The notes: generated from the letters alone by a model not told the origin. Numbered from the stretch's first letter, positions 1 to 12,672 are shown. The stretch is 64,000 bases of DNA from Podocnemis expansa (GCA_007922195.1 ML682029.1:1867370-1931369), one strand, 5' to 3'. Made by a program: numbers and translations.

Positions 1-285
1 AAGGGAAGCTGCTAATGACACATCCATGCCAGCATCCCCTCACCTCCTACCTATCCTTGTATATGCTCAATTTATTGAGGCCTGTACTTTGCAGTGAGAG
101 GCCAAGATTTTCGGAGATGACTGGTGACTTTGAATGTCCCTGTTTTTCGGTGCCCAACATGTGACACACAAAAAGAGTCCAACTATTGAAAAAGGGAGTG
201 CTCAAGCACTTCTTACTATTATGGTCTCTAGAGCATATTAAATATATCCCTCCGCCCCCACTCCAAAAATGGAGACACCCTAAAT

Positions 286-498
286 CAGTGTTTCCCAGCC
301 AGTGTGCCACAGCCCATTGGGTGTGCTGTCAGGCCTGAGCAGGTGTGCCATGGACTTTTTTGAAAAACTGCTCAGAGTTCTGGATTGGCTCATGAATACA
401 GTATTCATAAGTTTATTCAGAGACTATACAGCAGTGTGCCTCAAAATAATTAAAAGTATCAAGGTGTGCCATGGCAGAGACTAGGTTAGGAACTACTG
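286..498. mobile_element. Non-autonomous hAT element, 213 bp
   Basis: The element begins CAGTGTTTCCCAGCC and ends with GGTTAGGAACTACTG, imperfect terminal inverted repeats of the hAT (Charlie-like) type. It is flanked by a perfect 8-bp target duplication CCCTAAAT at 278-285 and 499-506. It has no coding capacity; the interior carries repeated GTGTGCC and GGTGTGCCATGG words. The 8-bp duplication is the diagnostic hAT feature. Confidence 0.85.
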
Positions 499-529
499 CC
501 CTAAATCACATAGATGAACAAGATTTGTT

Positions 530-1875
530 TGAGAAGTGTCAAAATGGCTTTTGTAGAGGGAAGTCATGCCTCATCGATCTATTAGAATTCTTTGAGGGAG
601 GCATCCAGTCACTATGGTGTACTTTGATTTTCTAGAAGTCTTTTGAGAAGGTTACTCATTCAGGTATCTTAAGGAAATCTAGTCACAAGATGACAAAAAA
701 GCACTCTCATGGAGAAATAACTGGCTAAAAGGTAGAAAAGCCAAGGCTGGGAATAAATTATCTGTTTTCACAATGAAGAGAGGTAAACAGTGAGGTCCCC
801 CAAGTCTCTGTACTGGGATCTTCGCTGTTCAACATATTAATTAATGGCCTGGATAAAGAAGTAACCAGTGAAGTGGCAAAATTTGCAGGTTATATAAAAT
901 TATTCAAGAGGCATAAGTCAAAAGCTTACTGTGAAGAGTTGCAAGTTTGTCTCCCAAATCTGGTGAGTGGACAACAAAAGGCAGATGAGATTCAAAGTTG
1001 ATAAGTGTAAAATAACGTACACAGGGGGAGAGGAAGAATCCTGTGTACACGTACGTACAATGGATTCTAAGTTAGCTGATATCACTCACAGAGGAGATCT
1101 TGAAGGCGTCAATGAACAGTTCTCTGGAAGCATCAGCTTGGTGTACAACAGCAGTCAAAAAGGGTAACAGAATACTGGAAATTATTAGGAAAAGGATAGA
1201 AAATATTACAATGTCATTCACTATATAAACCATAGTGCGCTCACACTTTGAACATTGTGTCCTGTTCTGGTGGCCTGTCTCAAAAAGAATATGGTAGAAC
1301 TGGAAAAGGTTCAAAGACAGGCAGCAAAGATTATCAGATATAAGGAGATTAGGTCCTTTCATCTTAGAAAAGAGATGATTAAGGGGGAAGTTGCTGGATG
1401 TCTTTAAAGTCATGAATGGCATGAAAAAGGGAATAGAGAAGAGTTTGCCTACACTTTCCCACAATGTAAAACCCAGGGACTGCCCCCCCCAATTAAATTA
1501 ATAGGCAGCTGGTTTAACAGAGAAAGTACTTTTATAGAGGAAATGCTTTTTCACACAATGCACAATTCACCTGGGGAACTCATTGCCAGAGGATATTGTG
1601 AAAGCCAAGACTGTAATGGAGCCCAAAAACAGAACTAGATAAGTTCATGGAGGATGGGGCCATCAGTGACTGTTAGCCTGACTCATTGGGGGTGTAACCC
1701 CATGTTCGAGATGACCATAAACCTCTAATTGCCAGAAGTCAGGAACAGAAAATGGGTGCCTCTCTCTAAACTGCCCTGTTCTGCACACTCCCCCTGGTCA
1801 CTGTGAGAGCCAGGGTACTGAGCTAGGTGGACTGTTGGCTCTGACCCAGTCTGCGTGTTCTTAATGTTCTTACTA
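530..1875 (+). mobile_element. CR1 LINE fragment (RT region to 3' end), decayed
   Basis: Frames on the plus strand read like the CR1 reverse transcriptase: near 540-600 a stretch resembling NGFCRGKSCLIDLLEFF, near 790-860 a stretch resembling the conserved PQ-S-LGSSLFN-LINGLD block, and the characteristic 3' end near 1840-1875 (GACTGTTGGCTCTGACCCAG, then TTCTTAATGTTCTTA). Stops and frameshifts break it throughout, so it is dead. The copy at 9096-10737 belongs to the same subfamily by its matching 3' end. Confidence 0.8.
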
Positions 1876-2769
1876 TGCACGTGGAAATCTTGGCAGAATT
1901 TCCATACAGGCAAGGTGAGTGGTGATGAGAAAATTTTGCCCATTGGAAACGTACTACAGTGCTCGTTTCCTGATGGTGATTGGTCCTCTGATCCAGTGAT
2001 GAGTCTGTTTTAAAAACACAGGAACAGTTCTCGCTTTCTTAGGAGTAAATATAAGAGGACAGATACTTATTTTGCCAGAATTAGGGTGGTCACATAAAAT
2101 GTGCTGCATTTTCACGATGCAGAAACTTCATCTAAGCTCAGAGACTGAAGTGCACTTTTTAATGTCATGTGGGTACAGCTTTCCATACGTAGCATTGTCC
2201 TTGCAGAATTAGGACTGCTGGCATCCACAATAGGGATACAGAGTTCCTGTTGATCCGTGGAGTAGCCCTAAGAAATTGTATTTGGCTAGAAAGAAATGCT
2301 GGCACAGCTGCTGGATTCAGAGGCAAGTTCATTGTTGGTACATCCCTGACACCAAGTGAGTAGTCTAGTTTTTCTAGAGACGTCTCAGATTGTACTCAGG
2401 TGATAAAGCTGGCAGCTTCCTGGTTGTCACCTTATTTACATAAAATCAGACTGCAGCCATACCTTATCTCTCTCCCAGGGGTGTTGCCCTGTGGAGTCTA
2501 TAGGTGTCAACTTGTCATCTGCTGATCACAACAGAACATTCCCCACCAAGCCCTCTGTGAACCAAGCAAGAATTTCTCACCCTGAAAGAGATGGCAATTA
2601 CACCAGCATGTTTCAGGGCTGTAGTCTTGATGATCTGGTATTGCATGTTTGATCAGTGCCTTCAGAGTGCTTGGCACTGTACATACACAAAGGAGGGTGC
2701 CATCCTTGCCCCAGGAGGTTCACGTGCTTGCTGAATGCTACAGAGTAAGGCTGATGTGAACTAATAAGT

Positions 2770-3334
2770 ATTACCAGCAGATCAAGGGATGTGATCATTC
2801 CCCTCTATTCTGCACTGGTGAGGCCACATCTAGAATACTGTGTTCAGTTTTGGGCTCCTCACTACAAAAAGGACAGGGACACGCTAGAGAGAGTCCAGCT
2901 GAGGGCAACTAGAATGATTAAAGGGCTGGAGCACAAGCCCTATGAGGAAAGACTGAGAGCATTAGGCTTATTTAGTCTGCAGAAGAGAAGATTGAGGGGG
3001 GATTTGATAGCAACCTTCAACTACTTGAAGGGATGCTCTAAGGAAGATGGAGCTCGACTGTTCTCGGTAATAACAGAGGACAGAACGAGGAGCAATGGTC
3101 TCAAGTTGCGGTTAGGGAGGTCGAGGCTGGATATTAGAAAAATCTTTTTTACTAGGCAAGTGGTGAAGCATTGGAATGAGCTGCCAAGGGAGGTGGTGGA
3201 GTCTCCATCTTTGGAGGTGTTTAAGGCCCTGCTGGACAAAACAATGACTGGGATGGTTTAGTGGGAGTGGTCCTGCCTCTGGCAGGGGGTTGGACTAGAT
3301 GACCTTAGAGGTCCCTTCCAACCCTATGATTCTA
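2770..3334 (+). mobile_element. CR1 LINE, 5'-truncated, with open C-terminal ORF2 and 15-bp target duplication
   Basis: An uninterrupted frame at 2791-3261 (156 codons) encodes the C-terminal part of CR1 ORF2. It contains [20 protein letters not shown], then [40 protein letters not shown], and ends LDKTMTGMV. After the stop comes the typical short CR1 3' UTR ending in ATTCTATG. The 15-bp sequence TGTGAACTAATAAGT flanks the copy at 2755-2769 and 3335-3349, a clean target duplication. The long open frame and intact duplication suggest a younger insertion than the others here. It is severely 5'-truncated: endonuclease and RT core are absent, so it cannot move itself. Confidence 0.9.
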
Positions 3335-3350
3335 TGTGAACTAATAAGTC

Positions 3351-3468
3351 AGCAAAGCAAGGAGTCTGGTGGCACTTTTAACATTTAAATTTGTTAGTCC
3401 TTTAAAGTGCCACCAGACTCCTTGTTTGTTTTGCTGGTCTAGTCTAACACAGCTGCCCCCTTGGAACT
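3351..3468. mobile_element. Foldback MITE inserted in a CR1 target duplication
   Basis: The left arm AAGGAGTCTGGTGGCAC and the right arm GTGCCACCAGACTCCTT form a long inverted repeat, followed by the outer segment CTAACACAGCTGCCCCCTTGG shared with other copies at 29540-30220, 44981-45165 and 60172-60258. TAATAAGTC is duplicated at 3342-3350 and 3469-3477, inside the right-hand CR1 duplication, so this element landed after the CR1. An 8-9 bp duplication fits a hAT-mobilised element. Confidence 0.75.
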
Positions 3469-3477
3469 TAATAAGTC

Positions 3478-4122
3478 ATTTTCTGCACTAAAATGCTGCT
3501 TCCGCCAAAGTAAGTGGCCTGCTTCCTTGACATCCTGACTCCGCCTCTACCATAAGAGGCGTCGTGCTTATGTCTATGCAGTTAGGGCAACAGTGTCCAT
3601 ACAGAGGCTCTTTACTATTGGTCTTCATTCCTGTCCCTTTCATGGTGCTACTGTTTCTTCTCTGCAGCCGTGCTCACAGCTAGAGGTGTGACATTGACAA
3701 GGATGTCAGTTTCACGGCTGCCAGGCTGCCTGAGCCCCTCCTCAGCGGATAACACAGCCATTCTCCCTGTCACTCAGGCCTCTAAGCTGAGCATCATCTT
3801 TGAATATCACAGCCTCCTTCTCCTTTAGTCCACACAAAATGGAATTGCTAAAATAAACTGCCTGGCCTGGCATTAAAACTGTATCTAGCCCTCTTTGTAC
3901 CCCTCTACAGCTTCTGTATCTTCACTACATCAGATTCAAGGCTCTTGTTCCTACCTTTAAATTCCTCCATGGCTCTGTTCCTTCCTGCTTATCTGCTCTA
4001 GTGTCTTGTAACAGCACCCTCTTCCCCTGCCTGTCATTCTAATCTTTCTCTCTGGGCTTGTCTTCACTGACCTGCTCAATCAATTGGGAAGTTGATCCCT
4101 AAAGACCACCCCAGCAAGTAAT
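3478..4122. other. Intronic sequence without recognised features
   Basis: The stretch before the minus-strand CR1 is ordinary intronic sequence. I see no conserved reading frame, RNA gene or clear repeat boundary here. Confidence 0.5.
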
Positions 4123-6890
4123 TATAGAATCATAGGGCTGGAAGGGACTTCATCAGGTTGTCTAGTCCAACTGCCTGCCAAAAGCAGGACCGCTCCCACT
4201 AAATCATCACAGCCAGGCTTTTATCCAACCTGAACTTAAATGTTTCCAAAGAGGGAGATTCCCCCACCTCCGTAGATAGCCCATTCCAGTGCTTCACTGC
4301 CCTCATGAGAAATTTTTTCCTAATATCCAACCTTGACTGCCCCAGCTGCAACTTGAGCCCATTAATCCTTGTTCTGCACTCTGTTACTACAGAGAACAGC
4401 CTGGCTTCCTCCTCGTTGGAGCACCCCTTCAAGTAGCTGAAGGTTGCTATCAAATCCGCCCTCAGTCTTCTCTTCTGCAGACTAAATAAGCCTAGTTCCT
4501 TCAGTCTCTCCTCTTAAGTCATGTGCCCCAACCCCCTAACCATTTTTGTTGCCCTCCGCTGGATTCTTTCTAATCTGTCCACATCCTTTCTGTAGTGTGG
4601 AGCCCAAAACTGGACACAGCATTCCAGATGCAGCCTCTCCAGCACTGAATAGCGAGGAATAATCACATCCCTTGATCTGCTGGCAACAATCCTACTGATG
4701 CAGCCCAATATGCCATTGGCCTTTTTGGCAACAAGAGCACATTGTTGACTCATAGCCAGCTTCCCATCCACCATGACACCAAAGTCCTTTTCTACACTGC
4801 TGCTACTTAGCTGATCGGTCCCCAGCCTGTAGCAGTGCATGGGATTTTTCTGTCCTAAAAGCAGGAGTTTGCATTTGTCCTTGTTAAACCCCATGAGATT
4901 TCATTTAGTCCAGTGCTCCAAATTTTCTAGGTCTCCCTATATCCTAGCCCTGATCTCCAGGGTGTTTACCATTCCCCCCAGCTTGGTGTCACCTGCAAAT
5001 TTACTGAGCGTGCAATCTATCCCATCATCCAGATCATTAATGAAAATGATGAACAGAACCTGCCCCAGGAGTGACCCCAGGGGAACTGCACTAGTTACTG
5101 GTTGCCAACTAGACATTGAGCCATTGATCCCTACTTGCTGAGCCTGATAATGTAGCCAGCTTTCTGTCCACCTTATGGTCCATTCACCCAAGCCATACTT
5201 CCTTATCTTGCTGACAGGAATGTTGTAGGAAACTGTATCAAAAGCTTTGCTAAAGTCAAGGTGTATCACATCGATGGCTATTCTCACATCCACATATTCC
5301 ATCATCTCATCATAGAAGGCAATCAAGTTGGTCAGGCATAGGGTTACCAGATACCAAAGAATGGAAAGGAGGACACGGGAGTACAAAAAAGAGGACATTG
5401 GAGGACACATGGAGAAAATGTAGTATTAATGGAATATTCTTCTGTTTTTAGGGGACCCTGGAATGCTTCCCCCCTAAAAATAGGGTGTTCTGGGGCTTTC
5501 CAGCATCCTTTAACCCCTATAAGTAAAAAGCCAGACAAAATCATTTATTTTTAAAATGCCTGCCAAAGGGGGGACACGAAGGTAAAAAGGAGGACATGTC
5601 CTCCTTTTGCCTGACATCTGATAACCCTAATCAGGCATGATTTGCCCTTGGTGAATTGATGCTGACTGTTCCTGGTCACTGTTTTCCTCCAAGTGTTTCA
5701 GGAGGGATTATTTGAGGACCTGCTCCATGTTTTTTCCAGGGGTCGAGGTGAGGCTGATGGATCTGTAGTTCCCCCAGTCTTCCTTTTTCCCTTTCTTGAA
5801 GGATGGCACTATATTTGCCCTTTTCCAATCATCCAGGACCTCACCCGTTCACCACTAGTTTTCAAAGATAATGACTAGCGGCTCTGCAGTCACATCAGCC
5901 AACTCCCTCAGCACCCTCGGATGCAGTTCATTCGGCCCCATAGACTTGTGCACATCCAACTTCACTAAGTAGTCCCTAACCTGATCTTCCATCACCGAGG
6001 GTCGCTCTGCTTCTGTCCCATTGTAGTAGCCTAGGAGCTGACCCTGCCTTGAAGACTGAGGTAAAAAAAATAAAAGTACTTCAGCCTTTTCTGCATCATC
6101 CACCATGAGGATACCTGCCCCATTCAGTAAGGGATCTACACAATCCCTGATCCTCTTTTTGTTACTGACATATTTGCAGAACCCCTTCCTGTTATCCTTC
6201 ACATTCTTTGCTAGCTGCAACTCCAGTTGCTCTTTGGCCTTTCTGATTTTATCCCAGAGGGCCCCGGCAACATCTTCACATGCCTCCTGAGTCATCTCTC
6301 TGAGCTTCTGCTTCTTGTAAGCTTCCCTTTTGTGTTTCAGTTCACTGTAAAGTTCTCTGCTAAGCCACTCTGGGCACCTTCCATATTTGCTGTTCTTTCC
6401 GCATATTGGAAAGTTACCTTCCCGTGCCCTTAATAGAGTTTCTTTAAAATACAGGCAGCTCTCTTGGATGCCTTTCCCCTTCAGATTAGCCTCCTGAAGG
6501 ATTCTGCCGATCAGTTCCCTGAGGGAGCCAAAATCTGCCTTTCGGAAGTCCAGGGTCTGTGTTCTGTTTCTTTCCTTTCTACCTTTTATCAGGATCCTGA
6601 ACTCTACCATCTTGTGGTTACTTGCTACCCGGGTTGCCATTCACTTTTACTTCCCTGATCAATTCTTCTCTATTTGTGAGCAGCAAGTCAAGTGGTGCAA
6701 GGCCCCTTGTTGGTTCCTCCAGCATTTGTACCAGGAAGTTATCATCAGTGCTCTCCAAAAACATCTTGAATTGTCTGTGCACTGCTGTATTGGCCTCCCA
6801 GCAGATGTCAGGGTAATTGAAGTACCCCTGGGAGGGTATTTTCGATCAATTCAGTGTACTGAAGACACAGTAGTATGTGGGCATTAGGCA
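4123..6890 (-). mobile_element. CR1 LINE, long copy from endonuclease C-terminus to 3' end, inactivated
   Basis: Read on the minus strand from 6890 down. Around 6890-6640 is the end of the apurinic-type endonuclease (words like FNYPDICW and LEEPTRGLAPLDLLLTN, from the reverse reading). A 261-codon open frame at 6640-5855 covers the endonuclease-RT linker. The RT core follows around 5410-4937 with [14 protein letters not shown], then FAGDTKLGG where CR1 normally has an FADD active site. The thumb and C-terminal region follow ([20 protein letters not shown], then [20 protein letters not shown]), and the 3' end is at 4123-4150. The Asp-to-Gly change in the active site, several frameshifts and an internal hAT insertion at 5340-5630 show that it is dead. 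Confidence 0.88.
5340..5630. mobile_element. Non-autonomous hAT element nested in CR1, 291 bp
   Basis: This element interrupts the CR1 RT. It is flanked by a perfect 8-bp target duplication TCAGGCAT (5332-5339 and 5631-5638), and its ends AGGGTTACCAGAT and ATCTGATAACCCTAA are inverted repeats. The interior is built of GGAGGACA words and has a perfect 24-bp palindrome at 5585-5608 centred on GGACATGTCC. There is no coding capacity. Confidence 0.88.
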
Positions 6891-9095
6891 GTTGAAGAGA
6901 GATACGCAAGTGATTTTAAATAATCCCCCACAGTGTGAATCAGGGCTTTGTCTCCCAGAGCCTCCTTTAGGCTTGTTTATAGACTGCCCCTAAAAAGTCC
7001 CCTCTGAAGTAGTTCATAAAGTCACTTTTCTATCTTTCAAGCCCAGTTTCACAGAGATACCATAGGTCACTGGAAGTAGTGCCAGCAAGGATGGCTAATA
7101 CAGATTTGATTTATTGGTTTAGATTTTATCATTTTTACAAGTTTTACTCCAAAGCACATAGCCATGCACACAGCTGGCCGGTGCCCATAGATCTCATAAC
7201 GATTCCTCCTCTTGTTTTTAACCACTTGTTGCACCTGCTTGTCACTTAGACCATAAGCTCACTGGGACACGAATGCTCTCTCATTCTGTCTGCTTAGTCC
7301 CCAGCTAGATGGGTCCTGGTCACAAACAGGACCTTTGGGCACTATCCCAGTGTGAATAATGGAGGCAATTGAGCAGATGTGGGTTTGAATGGGGAATTTC
7401 AAGAAGGGAAGTAGAAAGGCTGTAGGCCGTGTTGTCCCACCCATACTCCTCCCCCTTCAAAGTGCAAAACAGTGGTTGAGGTGTGGTTTCAGAGAGCAGT
7501 AGGTAGACAATCCCTTCACAAAGACAAGTAAGCATGCGTCCCTGCTCCAGTGCCACACTCCATTGCTTTGAAAACCTGCTTCTATTGTCTATGTGGTTTA
7601 GTGCATTATTAATAATGTTTGTTTATAGGCCTTGATGTGGCGGGGGCCGATCTGAACTGTGTGCGCAGCTGGAGGGTAGCACGGCACCATGGACACCTGT
7701 AGTATCCCACTCAGCTGTTGGCAAGAAGTTGTATGACTGCTTTTCTGCCTGCTTGTCTCACAGTAATAGCTGTGTCTCCTTCAAGGAATTGCTCCTTCTT
7801 TGCAGATCTGTGTGTCTGTGTCACCCCAGAAGTTTTGTGTAGGGGATTTCCTGTTTAATACAATTGAAAGGATCCAAAACCCATGCTTTAGATTAACATG
7901 TGCCAGCTAGATTAGGGCTAATCAGGATCCAGGTCTGAGCAGATGCAGCGCAGGGACAATCCGAGACCTGATTACAGTGTATCTGCAGTTTAATCGTATC
8001 TCCCCCCAAGGGCGATCATCTCCGCCTTAATGCAGAGCAGACTTTTACAGCCCTCACTTCTCTCCTTCTTGGTTTGTTGCCACTACTGTCAGAAGGGCTT
8101 CTACATCAGACACTGAGGCGATTTAGTTTAATCTCATGTAGAAAGGGACGCATGTGTGTCTCTTGTCTCTTATATGGATAATTCCCTGCACTAAGGTATT
8201 GCTGTGTCTGAGGTGGGGCTGGGCTTGCCTACACCCATGGTGCTGGGAATCCATCCTTCCCAGAGGGGCTGAGCCCGTTCTGTCTTCTGCCTCCCATCCC
8301 CTTGAATGGCAACAGCTGTATCCTAGCACACACCTACGTTTCCCTTTGTACATTGAGCTTTGTGTCCTCATGTGCTCTCTGACCAATAAGGGAGGGCAGT
8401 TGCTTGCATTGGGGCTTTGGCATATTACTCCCAAGTAGTCCATGAGGCCCATTCAGCCAGTGTGGCACAATGGAGAATGTCTGGGACCAGTAAGGCTAGC
8501 TGCCTGAAATGTAGATCTGCATTTCTTATGTCCCTGGGAGGTGCTTGGTTTCCATTCTGGGCTAAGGCCAAACTTCCAGGTTGCTTCCTGACTGCCCCGC
8601 AAACTGAAGTTTGTGAGGTTTTCTAACTATTCCACTGAAGACATTTGGGGGCAGGGGTTGTCAGCTCAGAGTTACACCTACACAGCCTATCATCTCTCTC
8701 TGAAAATGCATAAGAATCCTTCTGAAAAATCAGACCCTAGGCATCTGGAGTTGGACACCCAAAATAGGGGAGACCTTTGATAATTTTGGCCTTACTCACT
8801 CAGTTCCACAACTGTAAAAAGGGGGTAATGCCCCTTTCACCACTGTTTCATTAATCTATGTGAAGCACTCCACCCTTATGGTGAAAGCACCATAGAAAAA
8901 CCCAGGATTAGCTTAATAATTCTGTATTCAAAGCAGGGTTTGAATGGTGTGCATTCAACCAACCCTGAGGCAGCACACTGAATATGGAAGATGAAAAGAG
9001 ATGTTAAATAACTATCTGTTTGCTGAAGGAGACAGGAGTCCATAGAAATAATAATATATGTGTGTAATTAAAGACTGTGTCATAACAACCCTCCT
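6891..9095. other. Intronic sequence; one MIR-like remnant
   Basis: No gene is recognised in this 2.2 kb. The segment 8796-8895 (TCAGTTCCACAACTGTAAAA followed by GGGGGTAATG) resembles the conserved core and 3' part of a MIR/CORE-SINE on the plus strand. Otherwise it looks like unconstrained intron. Confidence 0.45.
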
Positions 9096-10737
9096 AATGA
9101 CCAGAATGAGATGTCATCAGAAGTGGTTTTGGAACAAATTGGTAAATTAAACAGTAATAGGTCACAAGTACTGGATGGTATCCATCCAAGAGTTCTGAAG
9201 GAGCTCAAATGGTGAAACTGCAGAACTATTGACCGGTATGGAACCTGTCATTTAAATCAGCTTCTGTACCAGATGACTGATGGATAGCTTATGTGATGCC
9301 AATTTTTAGAAAAGACTTCAGAGTGAATCCTGGCAGTTAGAGGCCAGTCAACTTTGGTACTGGGCAGATAGGTTGAAACGACAGTAAGGTATAGAATTAT
9401 CAGAGGCACATGTGAGTATGATTTGTTGGAGAAGAGTCACCATGGTTTTTGTAAAAGGAAATCATGCCTCCTCACCAATTGACTAGAATTCTTTGAGGAG
9501 GGTCAACAAGCATGGCAATAAGGGTGAGCCAGCGCATGCAGTGTACTTAAATTTTGAGAGAGCTACAAAGTGCTTCACCAAAGGCCCTTAAGCAAAGAAA
9601 TCATGGGATAAGACGGAAGAACTCCTGGACCAATAACTAGTTAAAAGATATATAACAAAAGATAGGGATAACCAGTCAATTTTCAGAATGGAGAGAGGTA
9701 AACAGTGGCGTCCCCAGGGGTCTGTTCTGGAACTGATACTGTTCAACATATGCATAAACAATTGGGGAAAAGACAAATTTTGCAGATGGTACAAAAACTA
9801 CTCAAGATAGTTAAGTCCAGAGTTAACTGGGCAATGAAATGGCAGATGAAGTTCAGTGTTGATAAATGCAAATTAATGCATATTGGAAAACAATCTTAAC
9901 TCTACATATAAAGTGATGGGGTCTAAATTAGCTGTTAACATTCAAGAAAGAGATCATGGAGTCATTATGAGTAGTGCTCTGAAAACCTTGTCTCAATGCA
10001 CAGCAGCGGTAAAAAAAAACAACAACAAAAAAAACCTAAATGTTGGGAATCATTAGAAAAGGAATAGATAATAAGATAGAAAATATCATATTGCCTTTTT
10101 TAAATCCATGGTACACCTACATCTTGAATACTGTGTGCAGATCTGGTCTCTCCATTTCAAAAAAGATGGAGTGGACTTGGAAAGGGTACAGAGATGGGCA
10201 ATAGAAACTATTAGGAGTATGGAAATGCTTCCATAGGAGAAGAGATTAATAAAACTGGGACTTTTTAAGCTAGAAAAGAGATGACTAAACGGAGATCTGA
10301 TAAAGGTACATAAAACCATGATGGGTGTGGAGAAAGTAAATAAATTATTTGCTGCTTGTCATAATGCAAAAAGTAGGGGTCACCCAATGAAACTGATAGG
10401 CATTAGTTTTAATCAAAGAAAAGGAAGTATTTCTTCACACAACCCGCAGCCATCCTGTGGAACTCCTTGCCAGAGGATGTTGTGAAGGCCAAGACTATAA
10501 TGGGGTTCAGAAAAGAACTAGATAAGTTCATGGAGGACAGGTTCATCAGTGGCTACCGGGCAGGAATCGCTGTTTGCCAGAGGCTGGGAATGGTTGATGG
10601 GACGGATCACTTGATGATCATCTGTTTTGTTCATTCCCTCAGAAGCACCGGGTATTGGCTTCTGTGGGAGGACAGGATATTTGGCTGGATGGACTGTTGG
10701 TCTGATTCAGTCTGGTTGTTCTAATCTTCTTATGTTT
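9096..10737 (+). mobile_element. CR1 LINE fragment (RT to 3' end), decayed
   Basis: This is the same subfamily as 530-1875. The 5' part reads like the RT entry region (a block resembling LDGIHPRVLKEL near 9172-9205). The HGFCKRKSCLL-like block is near 9440-9470, and the thumb and C-terminus run through 10500 (an 85-codon frame at 10467-10724 starts MPEDVVKAKTIMGFRKELDK). The 3' end is GGACTGTTGGTCTGATTCAG then TTCTAATCTTCTTATG. Many stops and small deletions are present. A poly-A-rich stretch at 10010-10040 is a later expansion. Confidence 0.85.
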
Positions 10738-11465
10738 TAATGCATCTGGACAAGAGAGCTGAATTCATATTGCACAGGAACCAAAGTGTGTCCACAAACT
10801 GAATTACTGGCTGATTTCTCGACCTTCTCCAGTTTTGATCCAAACTGTTTCTGTTCTCATCCGCACTCACATTGTCTGAACTCAATACAAGGAACCTTGT
10901 CCAGTCTGATTTGTGAGGAGCCTTGGGACACAACACAGACAATAACTATTTTCCATGAATGCGTTTCTTAAAATGATGAAAATTGCTTTTATCTTGTGGC
11001 TGGACAAGGCTGGAGAACTTACAGGCAACCTGGAATCAGAGACTCAGGAGAGAAACTGACCAGCCCCATCTCATTGTCTCAGTGAAATGAAATGCTGACA
11101 GTTGACACCCAGCCTAACCTTGAAACTAAATTGCATGGTTTAAAATCGGTTTGGATTTAATGATACAAGGTGTTTGGCTGCTGCCAAATACTGTCCCACA
11201 GCTCCGAATGGGTCTCCCTCTCTCTTTCAAAATCCTACATCAGCTTCTAATCTTCATCTTGAGGACTTCCCTACAGACCACTCACAACTCCCTTTCCTAA
11301 TACGTCCCTTCCGGTTGCTGTGGCCATGCCCACTGCCTGCCCAATTCCCCATCACTTACTCTTGCCTTGATGCCTTAGTGAAGTTGCGTGGACCAGCCTC
11401 AGTTAGTGTCCACAGAGCTCCTTGAAAACAACCTGTTCTTCAAGGTTTTCCAACTCGTATCAGCC
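10738..11465. other. Intronic sequence without recognised features
   Basis: I see no coding exon, RNA gene or clear repeat here. The open frames are short and have no recognised similarity. Confidence 0.5.
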
Positions 11466-11545
11466 AGCTTCATAGAATTGGAGAGGACTAGAGTTGGAGG
11501 GGACCACAGGAGGCTATCTAGTCCAGTCCCCTGCTCAAAGCAGGA
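11466..11545 (-). repeat. CR1 3'-end fragment
   Basis: TCATAGAATTGGAGAGGA, then GGCTATCTAGTCCAGTCCCC and CTGCTCAAAGCAGGAC are the reverse complement of a CR1 3' UTR. It is heavily truncated. Confidence 0.75.
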
Positions 11546-11629
11546 CTCTTTCTTGCATTGTAACACCCTGGGGTCTTAGACCCTTTCAGAGCAGGGATCT
11601 ATATTTCATGGCCACAGCTGCTCCCAGTG

Positions 11630-12672
11630 TACACCACCACATACTCTTTTGGAGCACCTCATCTTGAACACTCTGTACCATTCTGGCCCACCTGTTTGAG
11701 AAAGCTGAATTCAAACTGGAACCAGGACAGAAAAGAGCTCCTAGCATCATCAGCAGAAGGAAGGACCTATCTTATTAGAAGAAATTGGAAGAGATTGGTT
11801 TCTTTAGCGTAGCAAAATGAAGACTGAGAAGATCTGAATGTTCTCGACAGCTACATCAGGGTAAATACCAGAGGGGGTGGAGCACTAGTTAGGCTAAGGG
11901 ACAACGCTGACACCAGAACAAATGAGCATAGGCTAGCCACAACAGAGTTCAGGCTGGAAATCAAGAAGAAGGTTTCAGACCAGCCCCCTAATGGGAATTG
12001 TGGGGGCAAGCAGTTGTAAGGGACGGCTGGACGACTTTCAGTGGGATTGTAGAATGGGGTTGCTTGTGAGTTTGGAGGGCAGGGCTCAGCAGTCCTGGTG
12101 GTCCCTCTTTGTTTGTCTTATGTTCCTAAAGCCCATCTGGTCACCTGTGGGAGTCAGGAAGGGATCCTATCTAACACTGCATTCTGTGGTTGGGTGGGTT
12201 TTTTTGTTTTGCCTTTCTCTTTTAAATCTTTTGCTCAAGCACCAAGGTGCACATGCCTGGAGATGGGACGGGGGCCAGTATTCTGAGGTGGCACTAAGCA
12301 TTTTCTGTCACACATTCTTAGCCAGCTGGTTCTTATTCATTCGTCCAGGGTCTCAACAATCTCCATATGTGGGGTTAGATGGAATTTTTGCCCCAGACCA
12401 GTTTGGCAATGACCACGGGTGGGTTTCACATTCCTCTGGGACGTGGAGAGTGAGTCACTTGCCAGGATCATCTGGCCGTGCCTGCTGTCCCAGGGGCCAT
12501 GGGCACCGGTGCACCTCAGTCCTCCCACAGAACAGCTGAGTTGTCTGTGGGCCGTAGCACTTTGATCTAATGTTGGTTGTTGGGTGTAGTGTGTGGGTGC
12601 CGAGTGATGTTATGGTGCTTGCACTGGATGATCTGCTCTCTTCTGGCCTTAAACTCTATGAATTCAGTTTGG
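11630..12672 (+). mobile_element. CR1-like LINE fragment, decayed
   Basis: Weak similarity to the CR1 C-terminal region begins near 11650 (GAPHLEHSVPFW corresponds to the usual [11 protein letters not shown] block). The copy ends at 12640-12665 with TTCTGGCCTTAAACTCTATG, a typical CR1 3' terminus. The middle is too diverged to read. It ends about 130 bp upstream of the NRF1 terminal exon. Confidence 0.65.
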
